NCBI GenBank assembly: GCA_028818705.1
Contig: JAPPNJ010000131.1
Coordinates: 1-51,757, forward strand
Length of the DNA stretch: 51,757 nt
Reading direction: 5' to 3'
Source: Candidatus Poribacteria bacterium
GTDB lineage: Bacteria > Poribacteria > WGA-4E > WGA-3G
Shown here: piece after piece, positions 17,888 to 26,469 of the stretch
How the letters are laid out: the number at the start of each line of letters is the position of its first letter
How positions within the stretch are numbered: the first letter of the stretch is position 1
Position numbers and translations under genes: made by a program
Notes under the pieces: model-generated
Seen by the model: only the letters and a program-made list of their open reading frames with translations
The model's database searches: none
Told to the model about the DNA's origin: nothing

Positions 17888-18688
17888 CTAAGCTTGAGCA
17901 GGATTCAAGAAACCCAACTCGCCTAACCGATTGATCCAACGTTGTCGCTTTTCACTTCCCTCTGAGTTTGCGATCCAATGTGGATCGTAGAGTGAGGCAC
18001 CGGGTCGGTTAAAGTGTTCAGGACTTTTAGCATTGCTGCGCGCTCGCTCGCGGGTCGCAGCATCTTCTACAGGGGTTTTCGGGTTATTATAGTAGACTAC
18101 CGTACACATCCGACGGTCGTCACTACCGCCCCAACTCGCGTGCCAACACCGCATATCAAAAGCGACTACATCACCCGGCTCCGATTTGCAGACGTAACCT
18201 GGAACGTCACGAATCTCCAGACCCAGTTCATTTAAATTCTCGCGTAGGTCATTGTGCAGCGGATTTTTGTGGGAGCCTGGAATCAGCCGCAACGCTCCGG
18301 TTTCGGCATCAACAGGTTCAAGATAATACGCAAATTTCACCCCATAGCAATCCTTGGTCGGGTCAACATTATGATCGGGATGCCAATTGGTGTTCCCCAC
18401 ATAACGGTTCGCGTCCGAGACACAAAAAAACACGTCGTCGCCGTAGAGTTGCTCTGCCACTCCGCTGAACCGTGTATCTTCTGGCAAATTCGCGAAGAAT
18501 GGTGTTTCGGGTCCCAGCATCGGCAGCCAATGTCGGCGTGTTCCATCAAATGGTGCGTGCTGATATGCCGCCTCCATCGCTGCTTCAAACTCAGCGTGTA
18601 TCGTTCTCAGTTCATCTTGGCTGAACACTTGCCGGAAAATCAGGAATCCCAAGGTGTCAAAGTGCTTGGTTTGCTGTTCTGTGAGCAT
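17888..18688 (-). CDS. phytanoyl-CoA dioxygenase (PhyH) family protein
   Basis: Fe(II)/2-oxoglutarate oxygenase. The iron-binding His and Asp are in NWHPDHNVDP and the distal His in CWHASWGGSDDRR, followed by the Arg expected to hold 2-oxoglutarate. The ectoine-hydroxylase-like pattern GALRLIPGSHKNP is present. About 266 aa. Two ATGs occur together (18691 and 18688); GGAGGA leaves only 2 nt to the first, so I take the second (MLTEQQTKHF). Last gene of the four-gene operon; 30 nt lie between the upstream PhyH gene and this start. Confidence 0.87.
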   Translation of the reverse strand: MLTEQQTKHFDTLGFLIFRQVFSQDELRTIHAEFEAAMEAAYQHAPFDGTRRHWLPMLGPETPFFANLPEDTRFSGVAEQLYGDDVFFCVSDANRYVGNTNWHPDHNVDPTKDCYGVKFAYYLEPVDAETGALRLIPGSHKNPLHNDLRENLNELGLEIRDVPGYVCKSEPGDVVAFDMRCWHASWGGSDDRRMCTVVYYNNPKTPVEDAATRERARSNAKSPEHFNRPGASLYDPHWIANSEGSEKRQRWINRLGELGFLNPAQA

Positions 18689-18718
18689 CATATTCCTCCG
18701 CATTTTGTGGAATTACAA

Positions 18719-19912
18719 TCACGTTTCCCAACTCATAACAAAATCTTCGACGCTAAAATTCGTAGGCATATCGTTTGGATTATATTCAGATGTCCGTTGG
18801 AAACCCGGTTGGTGGGTCTTCTCTGAAAGCTTAAGTTTTTCATCGAGTACTTGGAATCGGTACCACAGTTCGGTTGCCTGTTCGGGGATAAAATGGGTTC
18901 CGAGATAAGTAATGTCTCGACCGTTACCCCACAAAGAGGCTGGATTGGCAGTTGTGTGCTTCAGTTTATACAGCTTATTAGCCAGTTTTGAAAGCATGAT
19001 AACGCTCACCATTTCTTCATGGGGTGAAGGGTGTAATACTTTCAATTCAGCACGGAATCGGTCTCTATCCCTGTTGATAATGCTATGAAAGATAGCGGCT
19101 ACTCTGTCGAACTCCTCGAAAAAGAGTGTATCCCACGCCTCAAACTGTTCTCGGGTCGTGTGTGAGAGATGGTGATAAAATCCAGGTTCCCAGTGTCGCC
19201 AGTGAACGTTGGGCAGCGCCGCAAATCCAAATGGACGATAACCCGGATGAAGTGTGCGCCGCATCTTGCTGCTGTAATAACTTCCCCAGTGCAACAGCAG
19301 ATGCATGTACACGACACCGTCTCCAGCATTCAGTTCAACAGAAATCCCGCCCGGCAATGGAACGGATGGATTTTCTGCGAGTTGGCGACGTTCTATCTCG
19401 GTGTTAATCCGACGATGGCTACGCGGGACAATCCAGAAAACACTGTCGTCGTACAAAGCGATATTCCACTGAAGATAACTCGGACCGTGGTGCTCCATGT
19501 TTGAAATCATGCCGCACAGTGGAGCAGGTTCACCAGGACCAATGTCACGATGCCAATGCATCGGACCGACATCGCGGCTCCCACTGCAGATACAAGTAAA
19601 TTGGTGCGGTACAACGTGTTCTGCTGCTATCAACTGTTGGCTGACCCCCAGCGTATTTTCGTGAAGCAGAAATTCAATCGCTGAGGCAGACGTTTCATCA
19701 CAATCGGTGTCAAATCTCAAACGCGGTTGCCCAGAACTCTCCCAATCACCACCTTGTGGATCGCTCGGAAAACGCCATTGCGCGGAAATTTCCTTTCTCT
19801 GATCGACCATGTGTTCGATGCTACGCCGCAGCGGTTCGAGTTCTGCTTTCGGCACAACTTCACGCAAGATATTGTAACCTTCTTCTGTGAACTGTTGCCG
19901 GTCAACTTGCAT
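18719..19912 (-). CDS. PhyH-like dioxygenase, long form
   Basis: A larger member of the phytanoyl-CoA dioxygenase family (397 aa against about 270 usual). The His and Asp ligands are in PMHWHRDIGPG and the distal His in HLLLHWGSYYSSKMRRTLH. The extra C-terminal 120 residues (from about LSHTTREQFEAWDTLFF) are mostly helical and not recognised. GAGGAG lies about 9 nt before the ATG. It sits 28 nt behind the 2-hydroxyacid dehydrogenase in the same operon, which suggests both act on one substrate pathway. Confidence 0.83.
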   Translation of the reverse strand: MQVDRQQFTEEGYNILREVVPKAELEPLRRSIEHMVDQRKEISAQWRFPSDPQGGDWESSGQPRLRFDTDCDETSASAIEFLLHENTLGVSQQLIAAEHVVPHQFTCICSGSRDVGPMHWHRDIGPGEPAPLCGMISNMEHHGPSYLQWNIALYDDSVFWIVPRSHRRINTEIERRQLAENPSVPLPGGISVELNAGDGVVYMHLLLHWGSYYSSKMRRTLHPGYRPFGFAALPNVHWRHWEPGFYHHLSHTTREQFEAWDTLFFEEFDRVAAIFHSIINRDRDRFRAELKVLHPSPHEEMVSVIMLSKLANKLYKLKHTTANPASLWGNGRDITYLGTHFIPEQATELWYRFQVLDEKLKLSEKTHQPGFQRTSEYNPNDMPTNFSVEDFVMSWET

Positions 19913-19940
19913 GATATTTCTCCTCTTCCTGAGATGATTT

Positions 19941-20966
19941 TTATCGTGCTAACTTTTCCTGTAGTTTTGGACTATCTATAACATCTCGATTGACAATATA
20001 CGACGGGATTTGCCCTGAAGCTACGCTGATGATACTCCCACATGCACTCTTAGCATTACCGTCGAAACATTCGTCCGTCCAACAGATACTATGCGGTGTA
20101 ACGATGACATTGTCCAGGGTCAAGAGTGGATCATCGTCGTCAATTGGTTCTTGTTCGAAGACGTCAAGTCCGGCACCTTGGATCCGTCGATTCTGGAGTG
20201 CTTCTGTAAGTGCCTTCTGGTCAACGATCGGACCGCGGGCGGTGTTAATCAGGTAAGCCGTCGGTTTCATCAGCCCGATACGCCTGGCATCGACAAGTCC
20301 TCGTGTCTCTTCATTCAATGGACAGCAGACACACACAAAATCAGCCGTTTGCATCAAGATATCCAAGTCAACGAGTTCTACACCGACTTCTGCCGCCTCA
20401 GCAGCTGTGACGTAGGGGTCGTAGGTGATGTGGCGCATCCCAAAGGGTTCTGCCAATTTGAACGCCTCTTTCCCAATATTGCCCATGCCAACAAGCCCCA
20501 GCGTTCTACCAACTAATCCCATGCCCCTGTAGTTTTGTGTATTTCTCCATCCACCAGCACGAATAAGCCGATCCTTTATCAACAACATGTGACTCAGCGA
20601 TAAAACAAGAGTCATGATAGAAGTGGCAACGGGACGACGCACACCATCAGGCGCAATCGTCAACAATACACCATTTTCGGTACAGGCTTCCACGTCCACC
20701 TTATCATATCCAACACCAAATCGGGCGATGATAGCCAACTTGTCAGCACCTGTGAATGTCTCAGCTGTGATGCCCGCACCCAATACTAAGAGCGCGTCAT
20801 AATTCTGTACCTGTGCCCCTGCTAATGCCGGTGTGTTTTCTGCGATATATTCCCAATGCAGACCAGCACTATCAAAAAGTGGACCGACGATGTCGTCTAA
20901 ATCAGAAGTGCCATCGGGTCCCAAGAAGTCCCGCGTGACACCCACGCGAAATACAGATTTGTCCAT
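19941..20966 (-). CDS. D-2-hydroxyacid dehydrogenase (NAD-dependent)
   Basis: Oxidises a D-2-hydroxy acid or reduces the 2-oxo acid, phosphoglycerate dehydrogenase type. The Rossmann loop is GLVGMGNIGKEAFKLA, with the NAD-binding Asp about 20 residues later (HITYDPYV). The catalytic triad is visible: Arg in INTARGPIVD, Glu in AGLDVFEQEP and His in VTPHSICWTDE. 341 aa, no ACT domain, so probably not the serine pathway enzyme itself. It begins 6 nt after the solute-binding protein gene and lies ahead of two PhyH genes. Confidence 0.9.
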   Translation of the reverse strand: MDKSVFRVGVTRDFLGPDGTSDLDDIVGPLFDSAGLHWEYIAENTPALAGAQVQNYDALLVLGAGITAETFTGADKLAIIARFGVGYDKVDVEACTENGVLLTIAPDGVRRPVATSIMTLVLSLSHMLLIKDRLIRAGGWRNTQNYRGMGLVGRTLGLVGMGNIGKEAFKLAEPFGMRHITYDPYVTAAEAAEVGVELVDLDILMQTADFVCVCCPLNEETRGLVDARRIGLMKPTAYLINTARGPIVDQKALTEALQNRRIQGAGLDVFEQEPIDDDDPLLTLDNVIVTPHSICWTDECFDGNAKSACGSIISVASGQIPSYIVNRDVIDSPKLQEKLAR

Positions 20967-20972
20967 TTTCTA

Positions 20973-22565
20973 TTACCTTTCAAGCCAAATTTGACGGAAG
21001 TATTTCCATGTTAAGGGATGGAGTTTGAGATTCTTAACCTTTTTGTTAATAACCAGGATCTGTTGCGCGTGCGCTAACGGCACCCACGGTACATCTTTGT
21101 GAAAAATATGCTGTGCCTCTTGATAGAGCGAAACGCGCTCCCCCTGATCCGTACTCGCTCGTGCCCGTTCGAGTACATCTTGCATCGCATCACTCCGATA
21201 AAACGCGATATTCCCTGCCGGTTTTTTGGCAGCCGTTTTACTCAAAAGATAGTAAAAGAAGTTGTCTGGATCTCCTAAGTCAGCAAACCACCCTAACATT
21301 GCTATGTCGTGTTCACCGTTTTTCGTTTTTTCCAAATACGTTCCCCAGTCGTAGGTCACGATTTTTGCATCAATACCGATGTTTCGGAGTTCGGATTGCA
21401 GCACCTCAGCAAGTGCGCGTCCGTCTGGGATGTAGGGACGCGGGACCGGCAGTGCCCACAGGGTCGTCTCAAACCCATCAGGATAACCTGCCTCTGTGAG
21501 GAGCTGCTTCGCCAGTTCCGGATCGTAAGGATAATCTTCGATTGTGTCGTCATAACTCCAGAGTGTCGGCGGAATCGGATTTTTTGCCGGGATACCCATA
21601 CCCTGATATAGGTGTTCAATAATGACAGCTTTGTTGAAAGCATGATTTATCGCAAGCCGCACCTTTAGATTGTCAAAAGGTGGCTTGTCCATATTCATCG
21701 CCAAATAACCGACACTCATACCGGGTTGCATCAACAATTCAAGCATCGCATCGTCTCGAATCTGTTGAAAATCGTCAGGGTTCGGGAATTCCATCGCATG
21801 TAAGCTTCCCTCTTGGAGTTTGATAAGCCGTACCGAATTATCAGGAATAGACTGAAAAATAATCCTATCCAATAATGGTCTGCCTCCCCAATAAGTATCA
21901 TTCGCTTCAAGTACAATCTTATCGTTCCGATCCCATTGCACAAACTTGAAAGGACCCGTACCAACCGGATGATTTGTGAAATCCTCACCCCATTTTTCCA
22001 ATGCCTTTGGACTCACAATTGAGAACGCGGGGATTGTCAGCGTAGGGATGAACGGTGCGTATGCCGTTTTGAGCTGAATTTGAATTGTATATTCATCAAC
22101 GACAGTAATTGTATCCACAATCTCTGCTAAACCGGTATCGATCCAATAGTTGTAGACACCACCGACCTTGTGGAACGGATGTGTATCGTCGTGTTGTCGG
22201 TTGAGGGAAAAAAGAACTGCTTCAGCATCGAAGGGAGTTCCGTCGTGAAAAGTTACGCCTTGGCGAAGGTGGAAAGTCCATGTTAAACCGTCTGCTGAGC
22301 TCTCCCAGTTCGTGGCGAGAGCGGGTTCAAGTTCCGTGCTATCATCTTTGTATTGAACGAGTGTATCGTAAATATTTTCGCAGACTTTGAAGGATTCTCC
22401 ATCTATTTCGTGACTTGGATCAAGTCCAACAGAGTCGCCACCGCGCCCGAAAATCAGCGTGCCACCCTGTTCAATATGTGAATCGGCAAGCAACGGCGAG
22501 AACGCTGTAAGTGGCAAGGTTAGAAGGGTAAGTAAGAAAAAACATACAGAAAACCTGTTGTTCAT
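20973..22565 (-). CDS. ABC transporter substrate-binding protein, family 5
   Basis: Exported binding protein of the DppA/OppA family for peptides, nickel or related solutes. A Sec signal peptide covers the first 25 residues or so (FSVCFFLLTLLTLPLTAF...LLADS); no lipobox Cys is evident. The family start ...GGTLIFGRGGDSVGLDP, the LEPALATNWESSADGLTWTFHLR segment and FHDGTPFDAEAV are diagnostic. Start ATG 22565 (MNNRFSV) is set by GGAGGA 5 nt upstream rather than 22577. First gene of the operon. No permease or ATPase genes accompany it, so it is an orphan binding protein here. Confidence 0.9.
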   Translation of the reverse strand: MNNRFSVCFFLLTLLTLPLTAFSPLLADSHIEQGGTLIFGRGGDSVGLDPSHEIDGESFKVCENIYDTLVQYKDDSTELEPALATNWESSADGLTWTFHLRQGVTFHDGTPFDAEAVLFSLNRQHDDTHPFHKVGGVYNYWIDTGLAEIVDTITVVDEYTIQIQLKTAYAPFIPTLTIPAFSIVSPKALEKWGEDFTNHPVGTGPFKFVQWDRNDKIVLEANDTYWGGRPLLDRIIFQSIPDNSVRLIKLQEGSLHAMEFPNPDDFQQIRDDAMLELLMQPGMSVGYLAMNMDKPPFDNLKVRLAINHAFNKAVIIEHLYQGMGIPAKNPIPPTLWSYDDTIEDYPYDPELAKQLLTEAGYPDGFETTLWALPVPRPYIPDGRALAEVLQSELRNIGIDAKIVTYDWGTYLEKTKNGEHDIAMLGWFADLGDPDNFFYYLLSKTAAKKPAGNIAFYRSDAMQDVLERARASTDQGERVSLYQEAQHIFHKDVPWVPLAHAQQILVINKKVKNLKLHPLTWKYFRQIWLER

Positions 22566-22776
22566 GAGTTCCTCCACTATTTACTAAAAGGATGCCTTTA
22601 TCATACAAACTACTTTGCGAAATGTCAAGCACCCTTTTCGGATAATCAGAATCCTTCAATCTACTCCTCTGTTTTACGGTACTTCATGTTTACAACCTTT
22701 TTTCAATCATGCACGTTTTCACCCCTATCTCCCGTCACTATATAGTAAAGACTTCACAATAATTGGGAGGCATAAA

Positions 22777-24078
22777 ATGCAAATAGTTGAAGGACTATCC
22801 ATCGGAATTTCTGCGATCTGTAGCAACAAAATGCGGTCATTGCTGACAATGCTTGGCATTATCATCGGCGTTGCTTCGGTGTTAGCAATGATAGCGATTG
22901 GTGATGGTGCCAAGGAAATCGTGATCCAAGATGCCCAGAAACTGGGCGGTGCGAACCAACTCGTAGTGTATCGTTCATGGTATAAGCGCGTAAATAATCG
23001 ATGGGTCCCCAACCGTAGTGCTGAATACCTGAAATACGAAGACGTCCTCGCAATCGAGGCGGAATGCCCGTCCGTCAGTGCTGTCGCGCCGCGAGTTTGG
23101 AAAGGGGGCGGCGTGCTCATCCAGGCTTCAGGCGGCATTGAAACTCGGGCAGGCTGGAACGGCGTGGATGCCACCTATAACACCGCAATGGATTGGAAGA
23201 TTAAAGAGGGACGCTTCATTACAGACGAGGATGTCCAGATCGCAGCGAAAATTTGCGTCCTTGGGGATGAAGTTGCGACAGCACTGTTCGCTAACAAATC
23301 GCCTCTCGGACAAGAAATTAAAATTGCACGCAGTGGTAGCAGCTACAATCAATCTGCCCGCAAAGATCGCAGGCGTTTTACGGAACGGTTTATTGTTGTT
23401 GGCACATTCATGCCAAGAGGCAGAAGTTTACGATTCAGTTGGGGTTTAGACAATCTCGTCTATATTCCACTATCAACTGTCCAAGAACGCTTCACCGGCA
23501 ATGACAGGATTGACGAGCTTGTCGTCTATGCACACACCGTCGACCAAGTCTCGAAAGCAGCTGAAGAAGTGAAAGCCGTCATTCGGAAACGACACAGAAA
23601 CCAAGACGACTTCGTCGGTATCTTTGAGATGCCCGCTGGTATAGCGCAGTTAGAGAAAATCAGTAAGATTATTAAAATCACTTTAGGGAGCATCGCCGGT
23701 TTCTCGCTCCTTGTTGGCGGTATCGGTATTATGAACATGATGCTTGTCGCTGTCACAGAACGCACCCGTGAAATTGGACTCCGGAAAGCACTCGGTGCAA
23801 AACGTCTGGATATTCTGCTCCAATTCCTCATAGAATCCATTATGATGTGTGGTGTTGGCGGCATTATTGGCATTGGATTGGGCATCCTCGCTGGTGAAGG
23901 GATGGCAATGCTTGCTGTGAAAATTGTGAAAATTGTTCCCGAATGGCCCGCCGTTATTTCCTGGCAATGGATACTGATCTCCGTATCTGTATCGGCGATC
24001 ATTGGTATCTCTTTTGGGCTCTATCCTGCAATAAAGGCATCAGTCCTCTCACCGATCGAAGCACTCCGCACGGAATAA
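22777..24078 (+). CDS. MacB/FtsX-type ABC transporter permease
   Basis: Membrane subunit of a MacB-like transporter. The N-terminal helix with the typical KMRSLLTMLGIIIGVASVLAM is followed by a periplasmic MacB-PCD domain (about residues 45-270) and a C-terminal FtsX block of three helices (SIAGFSLLVGGIGIMNMML, then VTERTREIGLRKALGAKR, then two more). 433 aa is the normal length. ATG 22777 is preceded by GGGAGG 8 nt away; longer upstream in-frame starts at 22615 lack this. The ATPase and membrane-fusion partners expected beside it are absent. Confidence 0.9.
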   Translation: MQIVEGLSIGISAICSNKMRSLLTMLGIIIGVASVLAMIAIGDGAKEIVIQDAQKLGGANQLVVYRSWYKRVNNRWVPNRSAEYLKYEDVLAIEAECPSVSAVAPRVWKGGGVLIQASGGIETRAGWNGVDATYNTAMDWKIKEGRFITDEDVQIAAKICVLGDEVATALFANKSPLGQEIKIARSGSSYNQSARKDRRRFTERFIVVGTFMPRGRSLRFSWGLDNLVYIPLSTVQERFTGNDRIDELVVYAHTVDQVSKAAEEVKAVIRKRHRNQDDFVGIFEMPAGIAQLEKISKIIKITLGSIAGFSLLVGGIGIMNMMLVAVTERTREIGLRKALGAKRLDILLQFLIESIMMCGVGGIIGIGLGILAGEGMAMLAVKIVKIVPEWPAVISWQWILISVSVSAIIGISFGLYPAIKASVLSPIEALRTE

Positions 24079-24461
24079 ATGTGCTTACACAGCCAATATC
24101 GGCTCACTTTAAGAAGGTCGCCAACAGGCAGGATCAAACCCTCCTCTTTACTTTTCATAAACCCTTCGATTTCAGTTGTCAGTTATCAAGGTGTTCGCTC
24201 TGCTTACTTTCAGTTATCAGTGGGATTTACATTGAATAACTCCTATTTAATTCCACGTAACCGTACTGACAACTGTTAAATAATAACTGACAAGTAAATA
24301 AATGTACCCATTTTCTATAAAAATCGTTTTATTAAACGGATTAGTGCCTTAATACGATAGTGGAATTGTAAGTCCGACGAATTCAACATAAATACATGAT
24401 TGAGGCTTATTGGCGCAATGCGACGCATCGCCTTTTGTTAAATAAATATTAAATAAAAAAT
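24079..24461. repeat. 383-nt intergenic region with heptamer repeats
   Basis: No gene is seen. Minus-sense heptamers GTTGTCA, GTTATCA lie at 24175-24188 with another GTTATCA at 24213-24219, and plus-sense TGACAAC, TGTTAAA, TAATAAC, TGACAAG at 24267-24294, so the region can fold into an inverted unit like the one at 7133-7237. The last 160 nt are A/T-rich and presumably hold the promoter of the next gene; no clear -35/-10 pair was found. Confidence 0.5.
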
Positions 24462-26462
24462 ATGTTATCTTTCGACCAACTCATTCAGAGTTTAACAGAC
24501 ACAACCCAACCGAGCGTCGTGCGTAGCACTGCTATTGAAAGTCTTGTGGAGCGAGGGGACGCACGGGGAGTGAAATTCCTAATTGACGCACTCGCCGATT
24601 CTGATTCAATGGTACGGCGCGAGGCGGCAAAGGGACTTCAGAATCTCGGGGCAACGGGAGCAATAGAACCGCTCCTTGAAGCGTTGCAAGCCGAATCAAA
24701 GGATTTAACGGTTTGGGCAATGCTTGAAGCCATCGGCGAGTTGGGAAATCCCAAGGCACTTCCGCTGTTGGAATCGTTGAGCAACGTTGACTCTATACTC
24801 ACACGAATAGAGGTGAAGAAATGCATTAGTAGGATCCATGAACGCTATGGCAACGGAAACGCACCTGAAGTTCCAGAAGCGGAGGAGACGATACCTGCTC
24901 AAACTCACACCACACAGGATCCCGAATTGGTCCCATCCCAAGAGACACCGCTCCCGGATTCAGGTGCGGTAGAAGCGGAAGCAGAAGTGGAAGAGATGGA
25001 AGAAAATCCGGACTCACTTCTAAGTTATCTGATTAACAGAGCGAACGCGCAAACATCCCGTTCTGCCAAGGCAGCAACAGATGAACCTGATGAAGAACAA
25101 ACAAGTGTTTCCACAGAAGATACCTTTGAAGAACCCTCGGTAGACGCGGATCAAATAGATGGGATGGATCCCGAAGAAATTGCGGACGAGCAGAACTATT
25201 GGCAATCTATCGAGGCGGAGAGAGAGAACCTAAGTGAAGCAGAATTTGATGAAACAGAACTCGCAGAAGATATAGTAACAGATACGGAGTTTCCAGAAAC
25301 TGAAGAAGACGCTGAGATATATGACACCGAACCTCCAGAATCAGAGGTAGACACAGAAATACCCGATACGAGGGCACGAGAATCTGATGAAGACACGGAA
25401 ATAGAGAATTTAGTAAAATCCATCTCACGATCGCCACGTCTCGCCGGTTCGTCTGTTGCCCTACCTGTATTGGCGCCGAATGCCTCGACCGTGCCCTATC
25501 ATCCGAATGTAGCACCAACCGAAGAGAAAAGTGAGAACTTTTTCCTCGCTGTTCTGCACCCAGGCAGGTATCTCTCCAAACGCTGGGTGTCCCGTACGCG
25601 CGCTTATCTGATATTGTGGATTGCTCTTCTCGCTGCCACGATTGGTTTCACTCAATTTCAGAAGCATCAACGAGTCGAAAAGACACCACTGTTAAGTATG
25701 GGACTCTCTGACACGGAAGTTCCCGGATTTGTAAAGCGCGCCTTGGCAGAGGGCGATTTTTACATCCAGGAGGGATACTATAGGCACGCCATTAGCGCAT
25801 ATCAGTTGAGTCGAGACCTTGGTGCCTTACCTGTTCAATCTTATAGGAAACTCGGGTTCGCATACTTCAAGGAAGGTCAGTATGCACTCGCAGCTGAAGC
25901 GTATGAGTTATTTCTGGAGGAGCGAAAAAAGGTGTCACCAAGCGCATTTATCGCTGAAGCCTCACTAAGCGGTATGTATCCGTCCAGTTCTGTTGAGGCG
26001 AAGGTTGTACAGGACTACGAAACCTACAACATCCTTGGCACAATCTATATGAAACTTGGACGCTTGCAGGACTCGCAGCGCGCCTATGAACAAGCGATAC
26101 ATCTCGCACCGAAATATGGCGAAGCCTATAACAATCTTGCACGTCTCTACGTTGACGGTTATCAGCAGAAACTCAGACTCGCTGAAACGTTAGCCTATAC
26201 AGCAGTTACTCTGAACCCTGATGTCGCCGCTTATTACGATACCCTTGGTTGGATTTTGTCAAAGCGTGGGCAGGTGAATAAGGCAATGAAAACTTTAGAA
26301 CGCGCTATCAATCTTCAGAGAGATGCCGCTGAATCGCACTATCATCTCGCTCAAGTCGCACTGAAAGCCAATAAGCGACAGAAGGCAATAAAATCCATCC
26401 GGCAGGTACTCAAACTCAACCCCGCTTATGTACATCTGAATACGGCGAACGAAAAACGGTAG
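24462..26462 (+). CDS. HEAT-repeat and TPR membrane-anchored protein
   Basis: A 666-aa scaffold-like protein. Residues 1-135 are HEAT/PBS-type repeats (ARGVKFLIDALADSDSMVRR, then AIEPLLEALQ, KALPLLESL). Residues 140-335 are a strongly acidic, low-complexity linker. One membrane helix lies at about 380-400 (AYLILWIALLAATIGF). The C-terminal 230 residues are TPRs (YRKLGFAYFKEGQYALAAEAY, YNILGTIYMKLGRLQDSQRAY, YDTLGWILSKRGQVNKAMK). The HEAT part would be cytoplasmic and the TPRs outside. No Shine-Dalgarno site is visible before the ATG in an A/T-rich leader. Partner unknown. Confidence 0.82.
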   Translation: MLSFDQLIQSLTDTTQPSVVRSTAIESLVERGDARGVKFLIDALADSDSMVRREAAKGLQNLGATGAIEPLLEALQAESKDLTVWAMLEAIGELGNPKALPLLESLSNVDSILTRIEVKKCISRIHERYGNGNAPEVPEAEETIPAQTHTTQDPELVPSQETPLPDSGAVEAEAEVEEMEENPDSLLSYLINRANAQTSRSAKAATDEPDEEQTSVSTEDTFEEPSVDADQIDGMDPEEIADEQNYWQSIEAERENLSEAEFDETELAEDIVTDTEFPETEEDAEIYDTEPPESEVDTEIPDTRARESDEDTEIENLVKSISRSPRLAGSSVALPVLAPNASTVPYHPNVAPTEEKSENFFLAVLHPGRYLSKRWVSRTRAYLILWIALLAATIGFTQFQKHQRVEKTPLLSMGLSDTEVPGFVKRALAEGDFYIQEGYYRHAISAYQLSRDLGALPVQSYRKLGFAYFKEGQYALAAEAYELFLEERKKVSPSAFIAEASLSGMYPSSSVEAKVVQDYETYNILGTIYMKLGRLQDSQRAYEQAIHLAPKYGEAYNNLARLYVDGYQQKLRLAETLAYTAVTLNPDVAAYYDTLGWILSKRGQVNKAMKTLERAINLQRDAAESHYHLAQVALKANKRQKAIKSIRQVLKLNPAYVHLNTANEKR

Positions 26463-26469
26463 TAGAAGC

